DNA of 64,000 nucleotides from Oleidesulfovibrio alaskensis DSM 16109 (GTDB lineage Bacteria > Desulfobacterota > Desulfovibrionia > Desulfovibrionales > Desulfovibrionaceae). Positions within the stretch are counted from its first letter, which is position 1, and each line of letters begins with the position of its first letter. Location: contig NZ_AXWQ01000006.1 in NCBI RefSeq assembly GCF_000482745.1, positions 124,001-188,000 of the forward strand, given 5' to 3'. Positions 9,420-19,397 of this stretch are shown here, piece after piece. The notes below the pieces were generated by a model. The model was not told the DNA's origin. It searched no databases and saw only the letters and a list, made by a program, of their open reading frames with translations. The translations under genes and the position numbers were made by a program.

Positions 9420-10678
9420 TACGCGTCCTCCTGCCGCCGCACGGGCTGCTGCTGTTCCTTGCCGGACACGGCACCGCCGCGGCCGTCCGTCCACGCACAA
9501 TGCTGCGGGGTAACGGCACAGGGCATCGGCGTTATCCGTCTGTAAAGATTCAGATACTGCTCTGTCTGCCCCGCATAGGAAAATGACCGGCTGATGAACG
9601 AATAAGCATTTTCGCCCATGGTTCTGCGCAGGGCGGGATCATCCAGCAGAGAGCCGACGGCGGCGGCCAGTGCGGCATCGTCACCCGGTTCCGTCACCAG
9701 CCCCGTGTGCCCGTGGCGCACCACCTCGGGCGAACCTCCGGCGCGCGTGCAGACCACGGGCCTGCGGCAGGCAGCTGCCTCCAGCGCCACATTGGGCAGG
9801 CCCTCGGTAAAACTGGGCAGAACAAAAATATCGCATTCGTGCATGATGCCGCGCATGTCCTTACGGAATCCGGGAAGAAAAAAACGGTTCTGCAGTCCGG
9901 CTTCCTCTATCTGACGCTCCAACCGGCTGCGCAGCGCCCCCTCGCCGAAAACGGCAAAATACACATCAGGATGCCGCTCGAGAACCATGGCCGCCGCACG
10001 TATCATTCCGGCGTGATTCTTTTCCGGCGACAGCCTGCCCGCGGTGATGACCACCTCCGCCGTATCCGGTATGCCCAGCAGCGGGCGCAGCACCCCCGCA
10101 GAAGGAGGGTACGTCTCCAGATCAATGGCGTTGTGAATGACGCTTACCCTGGCAGCCGGCACGCCGGCTTCGACAACTTTGGCGCGCTGTCCGGCGGAAA
10201 CCGCCACAACATGTCTGGCAAACCGCAGAAAAAGCCTGTCCAGACGCTCATACAACCGCACTCGCGGGCACTCGCCGGTCCAGCCGCGTGATACGGCCAC
10301 CTCCGGCACACGCATAAACCACGATGCCAGTCTGCCCACAACATTGGCTTTGTATCCGTGCGTGACAAGCAGATGCACCTGTTCACGGTGCAGCACCCCC
10401 GCCAGTTCCCCGATGAGCAGCGGATTAAACGCTCCCTGCCGTCTCAGCGGCGCCACGGGAATACCCCGCTCCTGTGCATGCAGATACAGCTCGTTACGCC
10501 TGCCTTCTTCAAAAAAAGGAATGAGCAGCGGACGCACCCCTGAACGCTGCAGATGCTCCAGATGGGTAAGCACCTGCCGTTCCGGCCCCCCGTAAAAATT
10601 GCTCGCTATGCAATGTGCCACGGTGACGGGGCCTTTTTCGGGTAAAATGCATGCAGATGACGGTAAAGCGGCGCTCAT
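9419..10678 (-). CDS. Family 4 glycosyltransferase
   Basis: A 419-residue GT-B enzyme. The N-terminal Rossmann half has VAHCIASNFYGGPERQ, typical of retaining GT4 transferases. The C-terminal half has VVITAGRLSPEKN, YFAVFGEGALR and the donor-binding PSFTEGLPNVALEAAACRR (EGxxxxxxE). The ATG at 10678 overlaps the TGA of the upstream gene, and longer starts would fall inside that gene. The last 35 residues are low-complexity and Gln/Arg-rich. A cytoplasmic or membrane-peripheral transferase of the exopolysaccharide repeat unit; specificity unknown. Confidence 0.88.
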   Translation of the reverse strand: MSAALPSSACILPEKGPVTVAHCIASNFYGGPERQVLTHLEHLQRSGVRPLLIPFFEEGRRNELYLHAQERGIPVAPLRRQGAFNPLLIGELAGVLHREQVHLLVTHGYKANVVGRLASWFMRVPEVAVSRGWTGECPRVRLYERLDRLFLRFARHVVAVSAGQRAKVVEAGVPAARVSVIHNAIDLETYPPSAGVLRPLLGIPDTAEVVITAGRLSPEKNHAGMIRAAAMVLERHPDVYFAVFGEGALRSRLERQIEEAGLQNRFFLPGFRKDMRGIMHECDIFVLPSFTEGLPNVALEAAACRRPVVCTRAGGSPEVVRHGHTGLVTEPGDDAALAAAVGSLLDDPALRRTMGENAYSFISRSFSYAGQTEQYLNLYRRITPMPCAVTPQHCAWTDGRGGAVSGKEQQQPVRRQEDA

Positions 10679-11910
10679 ACGCGTTTTGTCCTTTGCCATA
10701 CAGTGCGGTTGATGCCCAGAAGGCCTCTGACAGTGGCATAAACAAGCTCGTACACCACCACCGGCAGATACAGCGTCCACAGAACCCGCCGACGGGTAAG
10801 TCCCGCACTGACGGTTCCCGCAACAACCATGGCGGCCTGCACCGCCAGCAGGCACATGCTCCATGCCGTAATGAACCCGCTATGCAGCAGCACCCCGGCA
10901 GCCAGCGGCAGCAGAACAGTCAGCAGCATCAGCGGTCTGCTGCCCGTCAGCATACTCCAGCCCGCATCAAACAGGGCCGCCTGACGCTCTGCCAGCCCCT
11001 GCCGCATGAGAACCAGTGCCTCGCGCCGGGAAATACCGGCATTGCCGGAAGCCCAGCGCAGACGCTGCATGCGCAGCTGTTCCACCGTGACGGGGCTTTC
11101 GGCCAGCACCTGCGTCTGCGGCATGTAGCGCACCCCCACGCCCGCACGCAGCAGTTCCAGCGTGTACTCAGTGTCTTCGGTGATGGAAAAAGCCCGCCAT
11201 GGGTGCGCCCGCAGCACCGCGGCGGAAAAACACATGCCGTTGCCCCGCAGCACGGCAGGCAGGCCCAGACGCATTTTGCCTTCGTAAAACAGAATATTTT
11301 CCATCACGTTGCCCACATGCAGCCACCAGGTCAGCGGCGCCGCATCGGGATTCAGAATTCCGTATTCCGCCTGCATGACATGATTACCGGCCTGCAGTCC
11401 CGCGGCAAATTCACGCAGCAGGCCTGCGTCCGGCACCGTGTCTGCATCCAGCACCACCACAGCATCCACCCGGGGCAGCGAAACACAGGAGCAGCCTGCG
11501 CACCCGTGAGCGCCGCCCAGCAGGGCATCAAACGCAAAACGCAGGGCATAGCCCTTGCCTCTGCGGGCGGCATCGGACCGCACAAGCACCGTGGCACCCG
11601 CGCCGGATGCCGCCTGCGCCGTACCGTCCGTGCAGTTATCGGCCACCACCAGCACACGGAATTCATCCGCAGGATACTCCATGGCCAGTGCGGCCTGCAC
11701 TGTGCGGGCGATGCCGGACTCTTCGTCATGGGCCGGTATGACAACCGCAAAAAAACAGCCGCCGGTCCGATCCCTGTCTGAAGCAGCAGAAAAAGCGGAT
11801 ACAGGCGACTGCCGCACGCATGGCCGCCAGCCAAGCACCGCCAACAGCGCAAGCCATGCTGTGGCGGCCGTGGCAAATGCCAGAATCAGGCATAAAAACG
11901 CGTACAGCAC
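10675..11910 (-). CDS. Membrane-bound family 2 glycosyltransferase, cellulose-synthase-like
   Basis: A 411-residue protein with an N-terminal membrane anchor and a cytoplasmic GT-A domain. Visible motifs are FAVVIPAHDEESGI, VVADNCTDGT, VVVLDADTVPD (DxD), a TED-type SITEDTEYT and QMQRLRWASG, which contains the QxxRW processivity motif. Three to four membrane segments follow at residues about 310-390. These motifs are those of processive or undecaprenyl-linked GT2 enzymes such as cellulose synthase, IcaA and ExoU-like proteins. The gene starts 3 bases after the upstream stop and overlaps the next gene by 4. Confidence 0.87.
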   Translation of the reverse strand: MLYAFLCLILAFATAATAWLALLAVLGWRPCVRQSPVSAFSAASDRDRTGGCFFAVVIPAHDEESGIARTVQAALAMEYPADEFRVLVVADNCTDGTAQAASGAGATVLVRSDAARRGKGYALRFAFDALLGGAHGCAGCSCVSLPRVDAVVVLDADTVPDAGLLREFAAGLQAGNHVMQAEYGILNPDAAPLTWWLHVGNVMENILFYEGKMRLGLPAVLRGNGMCFSAAVLRAHPWRAFSITEDTEYTLELLRAGVGVRYMPQTQVLAESPVTVEQLRMQRLRWASGNAGISRREALVLMRQGLAERQAALFDAGWSMLTGSRPLMLLTVLLPLAAGVLLHSGFITAWSMCLLAVQAAMVVAGTVSAGLTRRRVLWTLYLPVVVYELVYATVRGLLGINRTVWQRTKRV

Positions 11911-11913
11911 AGG

Positions 11914-13323
11914 CTATGCTCCCGGTGAAAACGGTTTTTCGGCCAGTCGGGAAATACAGAACCGGAACTTACCGCTGCTTTCCGACTGTATGGAGTCTGT
12001 AAACTCCACGTCGTACCGCATGCTCCGGCCGAAACGGGTCCACACCAGCTGCGCCAGAGTCTCCAGCGCGCTATCCTGCCAGTCGGCGCCGCGCACCATG
12101 CGGAACACCAGATAATCCAGCTCTTCCTGCACAATCTGCAGCTGCTTTACGCCGGAAAGCTTCATGGCGAAATTTTCGGTCAGCGAAATGCCGGAAATAA
12201 ACTCTCCCTGCGGCGTGCGCACGTAGTCGGCTATTCTGCCCTCCACCGCGGCAAGCCGCGGATAGCTGCGTCCGCAGGCGCAGGTACCGGCCATAAACCG
12301 TGAAACATCACCCACGCGGTAGCGGATGAAAGGCATGGCAAGGTTGCTCAGGTCAGTTACCACCACTGCTCCGGGTTCACCCTCAGGTACCGGCCTGCCA
12401 TCGGCATCCACACATTCCACCACCAGCGTGTCCATATTTACATGCAGCCCCTGATGCTGCTCGCATTCGCAGGCAATGAGACTGACCTCTTCGCAACCGT
12501 AGCGGTTGGTCACTTTGCAGCGGAACACATCCTCCACCATGGCGCGTTCAAAATCGTGCAGCACCATGGCCGTGCTGATGATACCCCGCGGATAAATGCC
12601 CGACAGCCCGCGGGCCTTCATGAACGAAGCAAAAAGGTACAGAGAATGGGCATGGCCGAAGAGCAACACCGGCCGCACACGCAGCAGCGTACGGTGAAAA
12701 TCGTTCATGGCCGCTTCATCCATCCGCAGCGTGTCCAGAAAGGTCATGCGCTGCAGCAGCAGATTACGCAGCCAGAGGCGCCAGTTCTGCGAACTTTCAG
12801 GATTGCCCCACACAGCGCCCACACGTTCGCCCAGACGCCAGCCCGCCCACATGTCATGGCGCAGGGTGCAGGCTCTTTTCCACTGCTGGCTGGCTTCATC
12901 CTTGGCTATCTCCAGCGAAACACCTGTTGAACCGGATGTTTTTGTCCAGACAAGTTTGTCCTCCGGCACATTACCGGCCAGCAGGGTCCTGCCCGCAGAG
13001 CGGATGTGTTCTTTTTCCAGCACCGGCAGTGCGTAAAAATCATCCCAGCTGCGCACGCTGTCGGCATCTATGCCCTGTGCAGCCCACAGAGCACGGTAGT
13101 AAGGCACATGAGCAGCCGCATGCCGCAAGAGACCGCGCAGGCGTTCCCACTGCAGCGCGCGCATTTCGTCAAGCGGACGGTACTGGTTTGCACTGACGGT
13201 TTTCAGGTGACGCAGATACGGTGAATGTTCGTACACCGCCCACATGGGAGCAATAACGTGGCGCGCCACATACGAAAACCAGTCCGGTGCATTGGTGCGG
13301 ACAGTCTCTGCGGAATCAGACAT
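11914..13323 (-). CDS. PaaK/CapK-like adenylate-forming enzyme
   Basis: A 469-residue protein of the phenylacetate-CoA ligase (PaaK) superfamily. Visible are the ATP-binding loop TKTSGSTGVSLEI, the YGCEEVSLIACE segment with the conserved E, and MPFIRYRVGDVSRF followed by a small cysteine cluster (CACGRSYPR), all in the family order. CapK-type members occur in capsule and exopolysaccharide loci, where they probably activate an acyl or amino-acid decoration, rather than phenylacetate; this is inference. The start at 13323 was chosen because the preceding in-frame codons lie inside the upstream deacetylase gene (8-base overlap remains). Confidence 0.82.
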   Translation of the reverse strand: MSDSAETVRTNAPDWFSYVARHVIAPMWAVYEHSPYLRHLKTVSANQYRPLDEMRALQWERLRGLLRHAAAHVPYYRALWAAQGIDADSVRSWDDFYALPVLEKEHIRSAGRTLLAGNVPEDKLVWTKTSGSTGVSLEIAKDEASQQWKRACTLRHDMWAGWRLGERVGAVWGNPESSQNWRLWLRNLLLQRMTFLDTLRMDEAAMNDFHRTLLRVRPVLLFGHAHSLYLFASFMKARGLSGIYPRGIISTAMVLHDFERAMVEDVFRCKVTNRYGCEEVSLIACECEQHQGLHVNMDTLVVECVDADGRPVPEGEPGAVVVTDLSNLAMPFIRYRVGDVSRFMAGTCACGRSYPRLAAVEGRIADYVRTPQGEFISGISLTENFAMKLSGVKQLQIVQEELDYLVFRMVRGADWQDSALETLAQLVWTRFGRSMRYDVEFTDSIQSESSGKFRFCISRLAEKPFSPGA

Positions 13324-14230
13324 GCGCGTTTTCTCCTGAAAAGCTGCCCTGCGGTGCAGATACTGTCTGCATTGTGCCGGCGCCCAGCGCGTCTTCAAGC
13401 ACCTGCGCCATGGGGGCAAAACTGTGGTGGGTCAGCAAATAGCGCAGCTTGCGCTCCATGCGCCCCAGATTAAGATAATGGCGGAAACGCGAACGCAGAG
13501 GAACGCGCCCCGGTATTCTGGGCTGGGCGGGGTCTATTTCCCACGGATGAAAGTAGAGTACGGCAGGATGGTTGCGGCTGTTGAGCGCGGCATACGCCCT
13601 GCCTATTAGCGGTGCAGGCAGCAGACGCAGATAGCCGCCCCCCGCCACGGGAAAATTGAAAGACCGTCTGCCGGCAGAAAACACCACGGTACTGGGCGGA
13701 AACTCCGCCAGCAGCCCTTGGCCGCACTGCATGACATGCGGAAAGCGTTCTGCTCCGGGCATACCGTAGATATCGTGATGAATGGGAAAGATGCTGGAAT
13801 CGTAGGTGAACCCCAGCTGCTGGAGGATATCAAGCGCCCACAATGTGCTGCGGGTGATGGTCCAGCTGGGGGCGCGGAACCCGACTACGGGCTTTCCGCC
13901 CACATCTTCAAGATAGCTTTTCGCCCGCTGCACGTCCTGACGGAACACATCGGGGGACTGGGCGGTTATGCGCCGGTGGGCGTAGCCGTGGCAGCCTATT
14001 TCATGGCCGGCATCGGCAATGCGCCGTACAAGCCACGGGTGGCGTTCGGCCACCCAGCCCAGCATAAAAAAAGTACCGCGCACCGACAGCTCTTCAAACA
14101 GTTCAAGCACGCGCAGCGTATTGCCCTGCACCCGCGAAGGCATTGATTCCCAGTCTGCCGGACGCACACAGCTGTCAAACGCGCTGACATGGAAATAATC
14201 CTCCACATCGACAGTAAGAGCATTGCGCAT
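13316..14230 (-). CDS. Polysaccharide deacetylase, exosortase-locus type (with DUF3473-like tail)
   Basis: A 304-residue NodB-type carbohydrate esterase. It begins NALTVDVEDYFHVSAF, where the Asp pair forms part of the metal site. It continues with GTFFMLGWVAER, the HEIGCHGYAHRR metal-binding histidines at about 76-87, and GFRAPSWTITRSTLWAL. The C-terminal FHPWEIDPAQPRIP segment matches the DUF3473 tail of the PEP-CTERM-associated deacetylase group (TIGR03006). There is no signal peptide, as is usual for that group. It probably removes N-acetyl groups from the growing polysaccharide. Confidence 0.88.
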   Translation of the reverse strand: MRNALTVDVEDYFHVSAFDSCVRPADWESMPSRVQGNTLRVLELFEELSVRGTFFMLGWVAERHPWLVRRIADAGHEIGCHGYAHRRITAQSPDVFRQDVQRAKSYLEDVGGKPVVGFRAPSWTITRSTLWALDILQQLGFTYDSSIFPIHHDIYGMPGAERFPHVMQCGQGLLAEFPPSTVVFSAGRRSFNFPVAGGGYLRLLPAPLIGRAYAALNSRNHPAVLYFHPWEIDPAQPRIPGRVPLRSRFRHYLNLGRMERKLRYLLTHHSFAPMAQVLEDALGAGTMQTVSAPQGSFSGENAHV

Positions 14231-14284
14231 GCGGTATCCTCCTTTCAGCTTGCGCGGGTGCGCCGAAAGAAGGATTCACGGACG

Positions 14285-15547
14285 TTAGAACGTGACGCCG
14301 ACTTCGGCCATAATGCGGTTTGCGGCCCACGGGTTTTCACCCGCTTCGTCCACGCTTTTATATCTGTACGTCAGGCTTGCGGTAACATTCTCCTGCATGG
14401 CGTACGACAGCGAAGCATCACAGTACCAGCGGTCAGTCACACCATCGGGGGCGTCTTCGCTTTCGTATGTCAGGCCGCCGCCCAGCGTGGCTCTGGGCGA
14501 AAGCTCATATGTACCCCGTAACGAAGGCCGCCAGCTGCGGGTGGTGCCGCTGCCCGAATCCTGACCGTCACCGGCCGAATCTTCAGCCTCTTCCGATTCG
14601 CGGTACTGCATGTTCAGCGACAGGGTTGCCCTGTCAAAAATCTTTGTCAGTCCGGCAGAGTATGTACTTGTCAGCAGCAGTTCGCCGGAATCAGGATCAT
14701 CCTGATAATCCTGCACGAAACCAAGCGTACCCACCACCGAACCGAATGTGTGCACCAGCGAAGCTTCGTAGTACATTTCCACCGCGGAGCCGCCCTTGTC
14801 GTATTCGTTGAACGAGGGCCCGAACCGCAAGGAAATCCGCGAGTCTTCGGCATAGTCGTAGGTGCCCCCTACATAAACTCTGTGCCGCGTCAGGTCGTCT
14901 GAAGACCCCTCGTCCTCTTCGGCGTTTTCCACCGTAAAGGAATACCCCGCCAGACCGCTCAACCGTTCAGAAATTTCTCTGTTCGCGTCCGCAAAAAGCT
15001 CGTGCGAAATTTTGTTGGTGCCGTCGTCTTTCTGGGCATAACGCACGTCCCGCAGCCTGTATCCCGTATTTATCTGCGTGCGCTCGTCGGGATTAAGCAC
15101 AAAATACGGCGACAGTATGGCCACATTTTTATCCACCGTGCCGGACGAAGACGTCTCGTCACCTTCAATGACTTCACCCCGCCGTGCATCTGAATACACC
15201 GAACTATAGGTATCTGTCAGGCTTATATAAAAAAAGTCCTCGACAGCATTGACCAGCACCTGGGCCGCAAGCTTGTGGTTATAATCGTCTTCATAGGTGC
15301 CGTCTTTGTAGTACTGGTAGTCGCCTGAATACAGCAGCGATCCTGTTACCCTGCCCCCTTCGTAGGTGGCTCCCAGCGTGGGTTTGACATGTGTGATGAA
15401 GTCACCGCGGCCGCCCGCGCGTTCATCCACGTTGTCGTTATATTCGCCCCCCGCGCCGATACCTGCTTTCAGATCGATTTCCGCAGCCTGCGCACACAGC
15501 GGCAGGCTGAGCATCACAGCCACAAGGAGCCGGAAGAAATACTTCAT
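14285..15547 (-). CDS. Outer-membrane beta-barrel protein of the exopolysaccharide operon
   Basis: A 420-residue exported protein. A signal peptide (LLVAVMLSLPLCAQA) is followed by many amphipathic strands with alternating aromatic residues, acidic loops (for example NAEEDEGSSDD), and a C-terminal Phe typical of outer-membrane barrels (AEVGVTF). It resembles the TIGR03016 group of PEP-CTERM-associated exopolysaccharide operon outer-membrane proteins. It could form the outer-membrane channel or accessory pore for the polysaccharide. About 145 bases separate it from the upstream ATPase gene, which leaves room for an internal promoter, but no clear one was found. Confidence 0.82.
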   Translation of the reverse strand: MKYFFRLLVAVMLSLPLCAQAAEIDLKAGIGAGGEYNDNVDERAGGRGDFITHVKPTLGATYEGGRVTGSLLYSGDYQYYKDGTYEDDYNHKLAAQVLVNAVEDFFYISLTDTYSSVYSDARRGEVIEGDETSSSGTVDKNVAILSPYFVLNPDERTQINTGYRLRDVRYAQKDDGTNKISHELFADANREISERLSGLAGYSFTVENAEEDEGSSDDLTRHRVYVGGTYDYAEDSRISLRFGPSFNEYDKGGSAVEMYYEASLVHTFGSVVGTLGFVQDYQDDPDSGELLLTSTYSAGLTKIFDRATLSLNMQYRESEEAEDSAGDGQDSGSGTTRSWRPSLRGTYELSPRATLGGGLTYESEDAPDGVTDRWYCDASLSYAMQENVTASLTYRYKSVDEAGENPWAANRIMAEVGVTF

Positions 15548-15692
15548 GTTTCTTTCCGTTAGGGTTCAGGTTGCCTGACAGGTGCCGCAGAAGAAACCAC
15601 CGCACACAGTATCCAATTATGCCATCAAACCCTGTACCCCACTGCTCCGGCAAGGTCAATCGACCGATATCTAACAAGGCGGAAAATCAGGC

Positions 15693-16856
15693 TCAATCGC
15701 CGCCGAAAACCCGCCGAAACCATCCTTTGCGCCGTTCCGGCTTCTGCCGGTAAGGCTGTACCTGCGGTGCGGCCCCGCGCTGCATTCTTTCCGCGTGCAG
15801 CGACTCCACCCTGCCGGCCAGCACCGTCACGCGCTTTTCCAGTGCGCCCAGCCGTTCAGCCATATCCGCCAGCATGTCCGGCCCGCTTTTTTCATAACCG
15901 CGTTCCAGCACATCAAGCCGCTGTCCCAGATCCTGCAGCATCAGCATCATACGGCGGGCCACACTGGAAGCATCGCGCCGTACGGCAGTGCGCCGCTGCT
16001 GCTCTGCGGCGGGGGCAGGTGCCGACGTTTCATCCACGGGCCAGAACTGTCTTTCAAAATCCAGTTCCGCCAGCAGGTCCTGCAACTCCGCAGAGTTTAT
16101 GCTGCGCCGTCCGGCGGCATAGGCATCAAGCAGCACATAATCACACAAAATATTGACCAGTCGGGGTATGCCGCGGGTTGCCTCGTGCATCAGCCCGAAA
16201 ACTCCCTCACCCCACTCCATGGCGTCGCGGTTGCCCGCCCGTTCCAGCCTGAAGAGCACATACTCGCGCAGCTCTTCCTGACTGAGCGGCGCAATGTGGC
16301 AATGCACCTGTATGCGCTGGCGCAACTGTACCAGTGCAGGTGAACGCAGCAGATCGCGCAGTTCCGGCTGTCCCACCAGAATTATCTGCAGCAGTTTGGC
16401 GCTGTCCGTTTCCAGATTGGACAGCATGCGCACTTCTTCCAACAGTTCCTGACTCAGGTTCTGGGCCTCGTCTATGACCAGAACAGCCCGCCGTCCCGCC
16501 GCATACTGATCTATGAGAAAATCATTCAGATCACGCAGCATGACCATCTTGTCGCGGCCCGCCGTTTCCAGCCCGAAGTCATCATTGATCATGGCCACGA
16601 GCTGGGTTGAATCCACCCGCGTGTTAAACACCTTGGACAAAACCATGCGGCCCAGATCACGCTTGAGCATCTCCCGGATGAGCGTGGTCTTGCCCGACCC
16701 GACCTCGCCGGTCAGCAGTATGAAGCCTGAACGTTCACTGAGCCCGTATTCAAAATACGCCAGCGCCTTGCGGTGGGCTTTGCTGGGGTACAGAAAGTCA
16801 GGATCGGGCAGCAGCTCGAAAGGCTTTGTCCGCAGATGAAAAAACTCGTTGTACAC
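15693..16856 (-). CDS. ExeA-like AAA ATPase of the exosortase/polysaccharide locus
   Basis: A 387-residue ATPase with Walker A GEVGSGKT at 50-57 and Walker B VLVIDEAQN at about 125-133. The ExeA-like start (MYNEFFHLRTKPFELLPDPDF) and the length match the XrtA-associated ATPase family TIGR03015. The C-terminal 120 residues are charged with a coiled-coil-like MLADMAERLGALEKRV, ending in a basic tail. In these loci it probably couples ATP use to polysaccharide assembly or export at the inner membrane; the exact task is not known. A 29-base gap follows the upstream kinase gene. Confidence 0.87.
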   Translation of the reverse strand: MYNEFFHLRTKPFELLPDPDFLYPSKAHRKALAYFEYGLSERSGFILLTGEVGSGKTTLIREMLKRDLGRMVLSKVFNTRVDSTQLVAMINDDFGLETAGRDKMVMLRDLNDFLIDQYAAGRRAVLVIDEAQNLSQELLEEVRMLSNLETDSAKLLQIILVGQPELRDLLRSPALVQLRQRIQVHCHIAPLSQEELREYVLFRLERAGNRDAMEWGEGVFGLMHEATRGIPRLVNILCDYVLLDAYAAGRRSINSAELQDLLAELDFERQFWPVDETSAPAPAAEQQRRTAVRRDASSVARRMMLMLQDLGQRLDVLERGYEKSGPDMLADMAERLGALEKRVTVLAGRVESLHAERMQRGAAPQVQPYRQKPERRKGWFRRVFGGD

Positions 16857-16885
16857 TGTGTCTCCGTTGTTGCGGCACGATGCGG

Positions 16886-17773
16886 CTATGCGCCGGAACC
16901 GTAACCGCCATACCCGTAGCCGTAGCCGTAACGGCCTCTTCTGCCCCCGCCGCTGCGTGCATTGTTGTACACAACCCCCAGCATGGTGGCACCTTCCAGC
17001 GCTTCCAGCGACTCCCGCAGGTCTTCCATGGTGGCCACATTTTCACGCACCACCATCACCACGCCGTCAACCACCCGGCTCAGCGAACGCGTTTCAGAAA
17101 ACGGCAGCACCGGCGGCGTATCGATAATAAGATATCTGTCGGTGTAGCGGTGTTTCATCTGCAGCAGCAGATCCTGCATCATGGTGGAGGCAAAAAGCTC
17201 TCCGGGGTTGGGCACAGCCCTGCCCGCGGGCAGGAACGACAACCTGCCAAGACCGGTGGGCACCAGCGCCTCACCCACATCTGTACCGTCAAGCAGACAG
17301 TCCGTAAGGCCGGGAGTACGCGCCACACCCAGCAGTTCATGGCAGGTGGGCCCGCGCAAATCCGCGTCGATAAGCAGCACCGTGTGGTCAAATTCCTGTG
17401 CAAGACTGATGGCCAGATTGGCGGAGGTAAGGCTTTTGCCTTCGCGCGAAAGGGCGCTTGTGACCATCAGCATGTTCTGAAAACCGCTGCGCTTGGTCAG
17501 TTTGACCAGCCGTTCCTTGAGCTTTCTGTATTCTTCGCTCAGACCGGACTGCATGGCAGTGGCGGTGACAAGCTTGGGGCTGAGCCGCACCTGCCGGGCT
17601 GCCGCAACGCGCGGCGCCGGCAACGGACCGGCAGGCCCGCCTGAATCTTCAGCGGGAGTATGCGGCACTCCGGACGGAGCACCTCCGCCTCCGGCGGGGC
17701 GTGGCGGCGTATCTTCCGCGTTATGTTCTTTATCCTTACGCGCCCTTGCGAGCGCCTGTTCAATTCTGCTCAT
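16886..17773 (-). CDS. Bacterial tyrosine autokinase of CpsD/Wzc-C type
   Basis: A 295-residue cytoplasmic BY-kinase. The variant Walker A is TSALSREGKS (residues 105-114), Walker A' is LLIDADLRGP (133-142), and a Walker B-like YLIIDTPPVLPF follows. The protein ends in a tyrosine-rich cluster (YGYGYGYGGYG), the usual autophosphorylation tail. The first 75 residues are Pro/Gly-rich. It is separate from its membrane activator, which is the Wzz-like protein encoded just upstream, as in the PEP-CTERM group TIGR03018 and in Gram-positive CpsC/CpsD pairs. It probably controls chain length and export by cycles of tyrosine phosphorylation. Confidence 0.9.
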   Translation of the reverse strand: MSRIEQALARARKDKEHNAEDTPPRPAGGGGAPSGVPHTPAEDSGGPAGPLPAPRVAAARQVRLSPKLVTATAMQSGLSEEYRKLKERLVKLTKRSGFQNMLMVTSALSREGKSLTSANLAISLAQEFDHTVLLIDADLRGPTCHELLGVARTPGLTDCLLDGTDVGEALVPTGLGRLSFLPAGRAVPNPGELFASTMMQDLLLQMKHRYTDRYLIIDTPPVLPFSETRSLSRVVDGVVMVVRENVATMEDLRESLEALEGATMLGVVYNNARSGGGRRGRYGYGYGYGGYGSGA

Positions 17774-17870
17774 ATAAATACTCTCCGGAAAAACCGGTTA
17801 TATACCTGCAGGTTGTGTACCGCACCACCGCACCGCAAAAAGGTCTGCAAACGATGCCGGCCATGCGGCC

Positions 17871-19379
17871 TTAAAACCAGCTTTTTACGGTAAAGACCGC
17901 ACCAGCGATAAAGTTTTCCATAAAACGCAGCTGCAGAAATTCCGCCGCGGCAACGGCAACCACGCCACCGCACAACAGAACACCGCACGCCGTCACAGCG
18001 GCACGACGCCTGAAAATACGCCGCTCCTCCGCTACATCTGAAATACTGGGCACCACCGCCATCACATGAAACCCCAGCCTGCGCAGGTCTTCAACCGAAC
18101 GCACCCGCGGATTCAGCAGGTCGAACAGAAAAAGCACCCCGAATGCTCCGCCCAGACCGGCAGCCATGCCCGCCAACAGTATGAGCCAGCGCTTGGGGCT
18201 GACCGGTACCGAAGGCAGCACGGCCGGATCAATAATGCGGAAACTCACCGCCTTGTCCTGCAGCTCCATTTGCTTTGAAACCTCGGACTGTCCGTAGCGC
18301 CCCACAAGCTGTTCATAAATAAGAGATTCCTTGCGCTTGCGGTTTTCAAGATCGGCAAGTTCCGTCGCTACCGAAGGAATTTCGCGCAGCAACCGCTCGT
18401 TGTCCGCTATTTTAGAAACAAGCTGTGCTTCCTGCTGTTCCACGGCGGTCAGCTCAACCTTGATACGCTGATACTCGGAAGTTCCGTAGATTATCTTGCG
18501 TTCTTCTTCCCCCTTGCGGGCCACTTCACGCCGGAGTCCTTCTATCTCCTGTTTTGTCCTGATGACAGCGGGATGTTTTTCCGTGTAGCTGACAAGCATG
18601 GCGGCAAGCTGCGCCTCCAGCGTTTCCAGCCTGTTGCGCAGCGGCGTATTGCGCAGCATGACACCGCGCTGCGCCAGCAGATCTGTCTTGCGGATACGCA
18701 ATGCCTGCAATTCTTCCTGCGCCATCTGAATTTCACGCCGCAGTGCCGGTTCACTCATATTCAGAATCTGGCCGCGGCTGGCTTTAAAGCTGTCTATCTC
18801 CGCCTGCACGGCTTCTATGCGCTTGCGGAAAACCTCTATCTGGTCTGCAAGAAAACGGGTGGCTTCAAAAGATTCCTCGCGCTTGTCGGAGGTGCTCTGT
18901 TCTATGTAATGGCGGGTCAGGGTGTTGACAAAATCACGCGCCAGCACAGGATTGCTGCTCTCGTACGAAATAAAAAAAAGACCGCGTTTTTCGTCCAGCC
19001 CCACACTAACCTTTCTGCGCACGGAGGTTATGCGTTCCTCCAGCGCAGGTCCGCTCAGGCCAAGGTCCATGTCCAGTTCTTTCATCACCGAAAGCAGTGA
19101 AGAGCGGCTGAGCAGCGACACATTGAGAATACGGATTTTAGCGCCCATGGAAGGCGTTATGGCGATACCGCGCACCAGATCATTTATGACGTTCTGCTCA
19201 ATGGCCACAGTGCTTTTGGCCTGATATATCTTGGGCAGCGAATACGCGAACCCGAGAGCCGCCAGCATAACCACGGCGGCCATCAGCCAGAAGGCCAGAG
19301 CATGCTCCCAGAGCAACCGTATATAACGCAGTATGTCGAGGCCGCCACCGGCCTCGACATCATCCAGCATTGTGTTCAT
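17871..19379 (-). CDS. Wzz-like chain-length determinant
   Basis: A 502-residue inner-membrane protein. An N-terminal membrane segment (FWLMAAVVMLAALGFAYSL) is followed by a periplasmic domain with long coiled coils at about 160-380 (many E/Q/R heptads). A proline-rich second segment comes next (DPAVLPSVPVSPKRWLILLAG), then a short cytoplasmic stretch, and an extra C-terminal hydrophobic segment, which is unusual for Wzz. It resembles the PEP-CTERM-associated chain-length family TIGR03007. It sits directly before the tyrosine kinase gene (97-base gap) and should be the kinase's membrane activator. Confidence 0.86.
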   Translation of the reverse strand: MNTMLDDVEAGGGLDILRYIRLLWEHALAFWLMAAVVMLAALGFAYSLPKIYQAKSTVAIEQNVINDLVRGIAITPSMGAKIRILNVSLLSRSSLLSVMKELDMDLGLSGPALEERITSVRRKVSVGLDEKRGLFFISYESSNPVLARDFVNTLTRHYIEQSTSDKREESFEATRFLADQIEVFRKRIEAVQAEIDSFKASRGQILNMSEPALRREIQMAQEELQALRIRKTDLLAQRGVMLRNTPLRNRLETLEAQLAAMLVSYTEKHPAVIRTKQEIEGLRREVARKGEEERKIIYGTSEYQRIKVELTAVEQQEAQLVSKIADNERLLREIPSVATELADLENRKRKESLIYEQLVGRYGQSEVSKQMELQDKAVSFRIIDPAVLPSVPVSPKRWLILLAGMAAGLGGAFGVLFLFDLLNPRVRSVEDLRRLGFHVMAVVPSISDVAEERRIFRRRAAVTACGVLLCGGVVAVAAAEFLQLRFMENFIAGAVFTVKSWF

Positions 19380-19397
19380 GAAGACCCCGCGAATCCG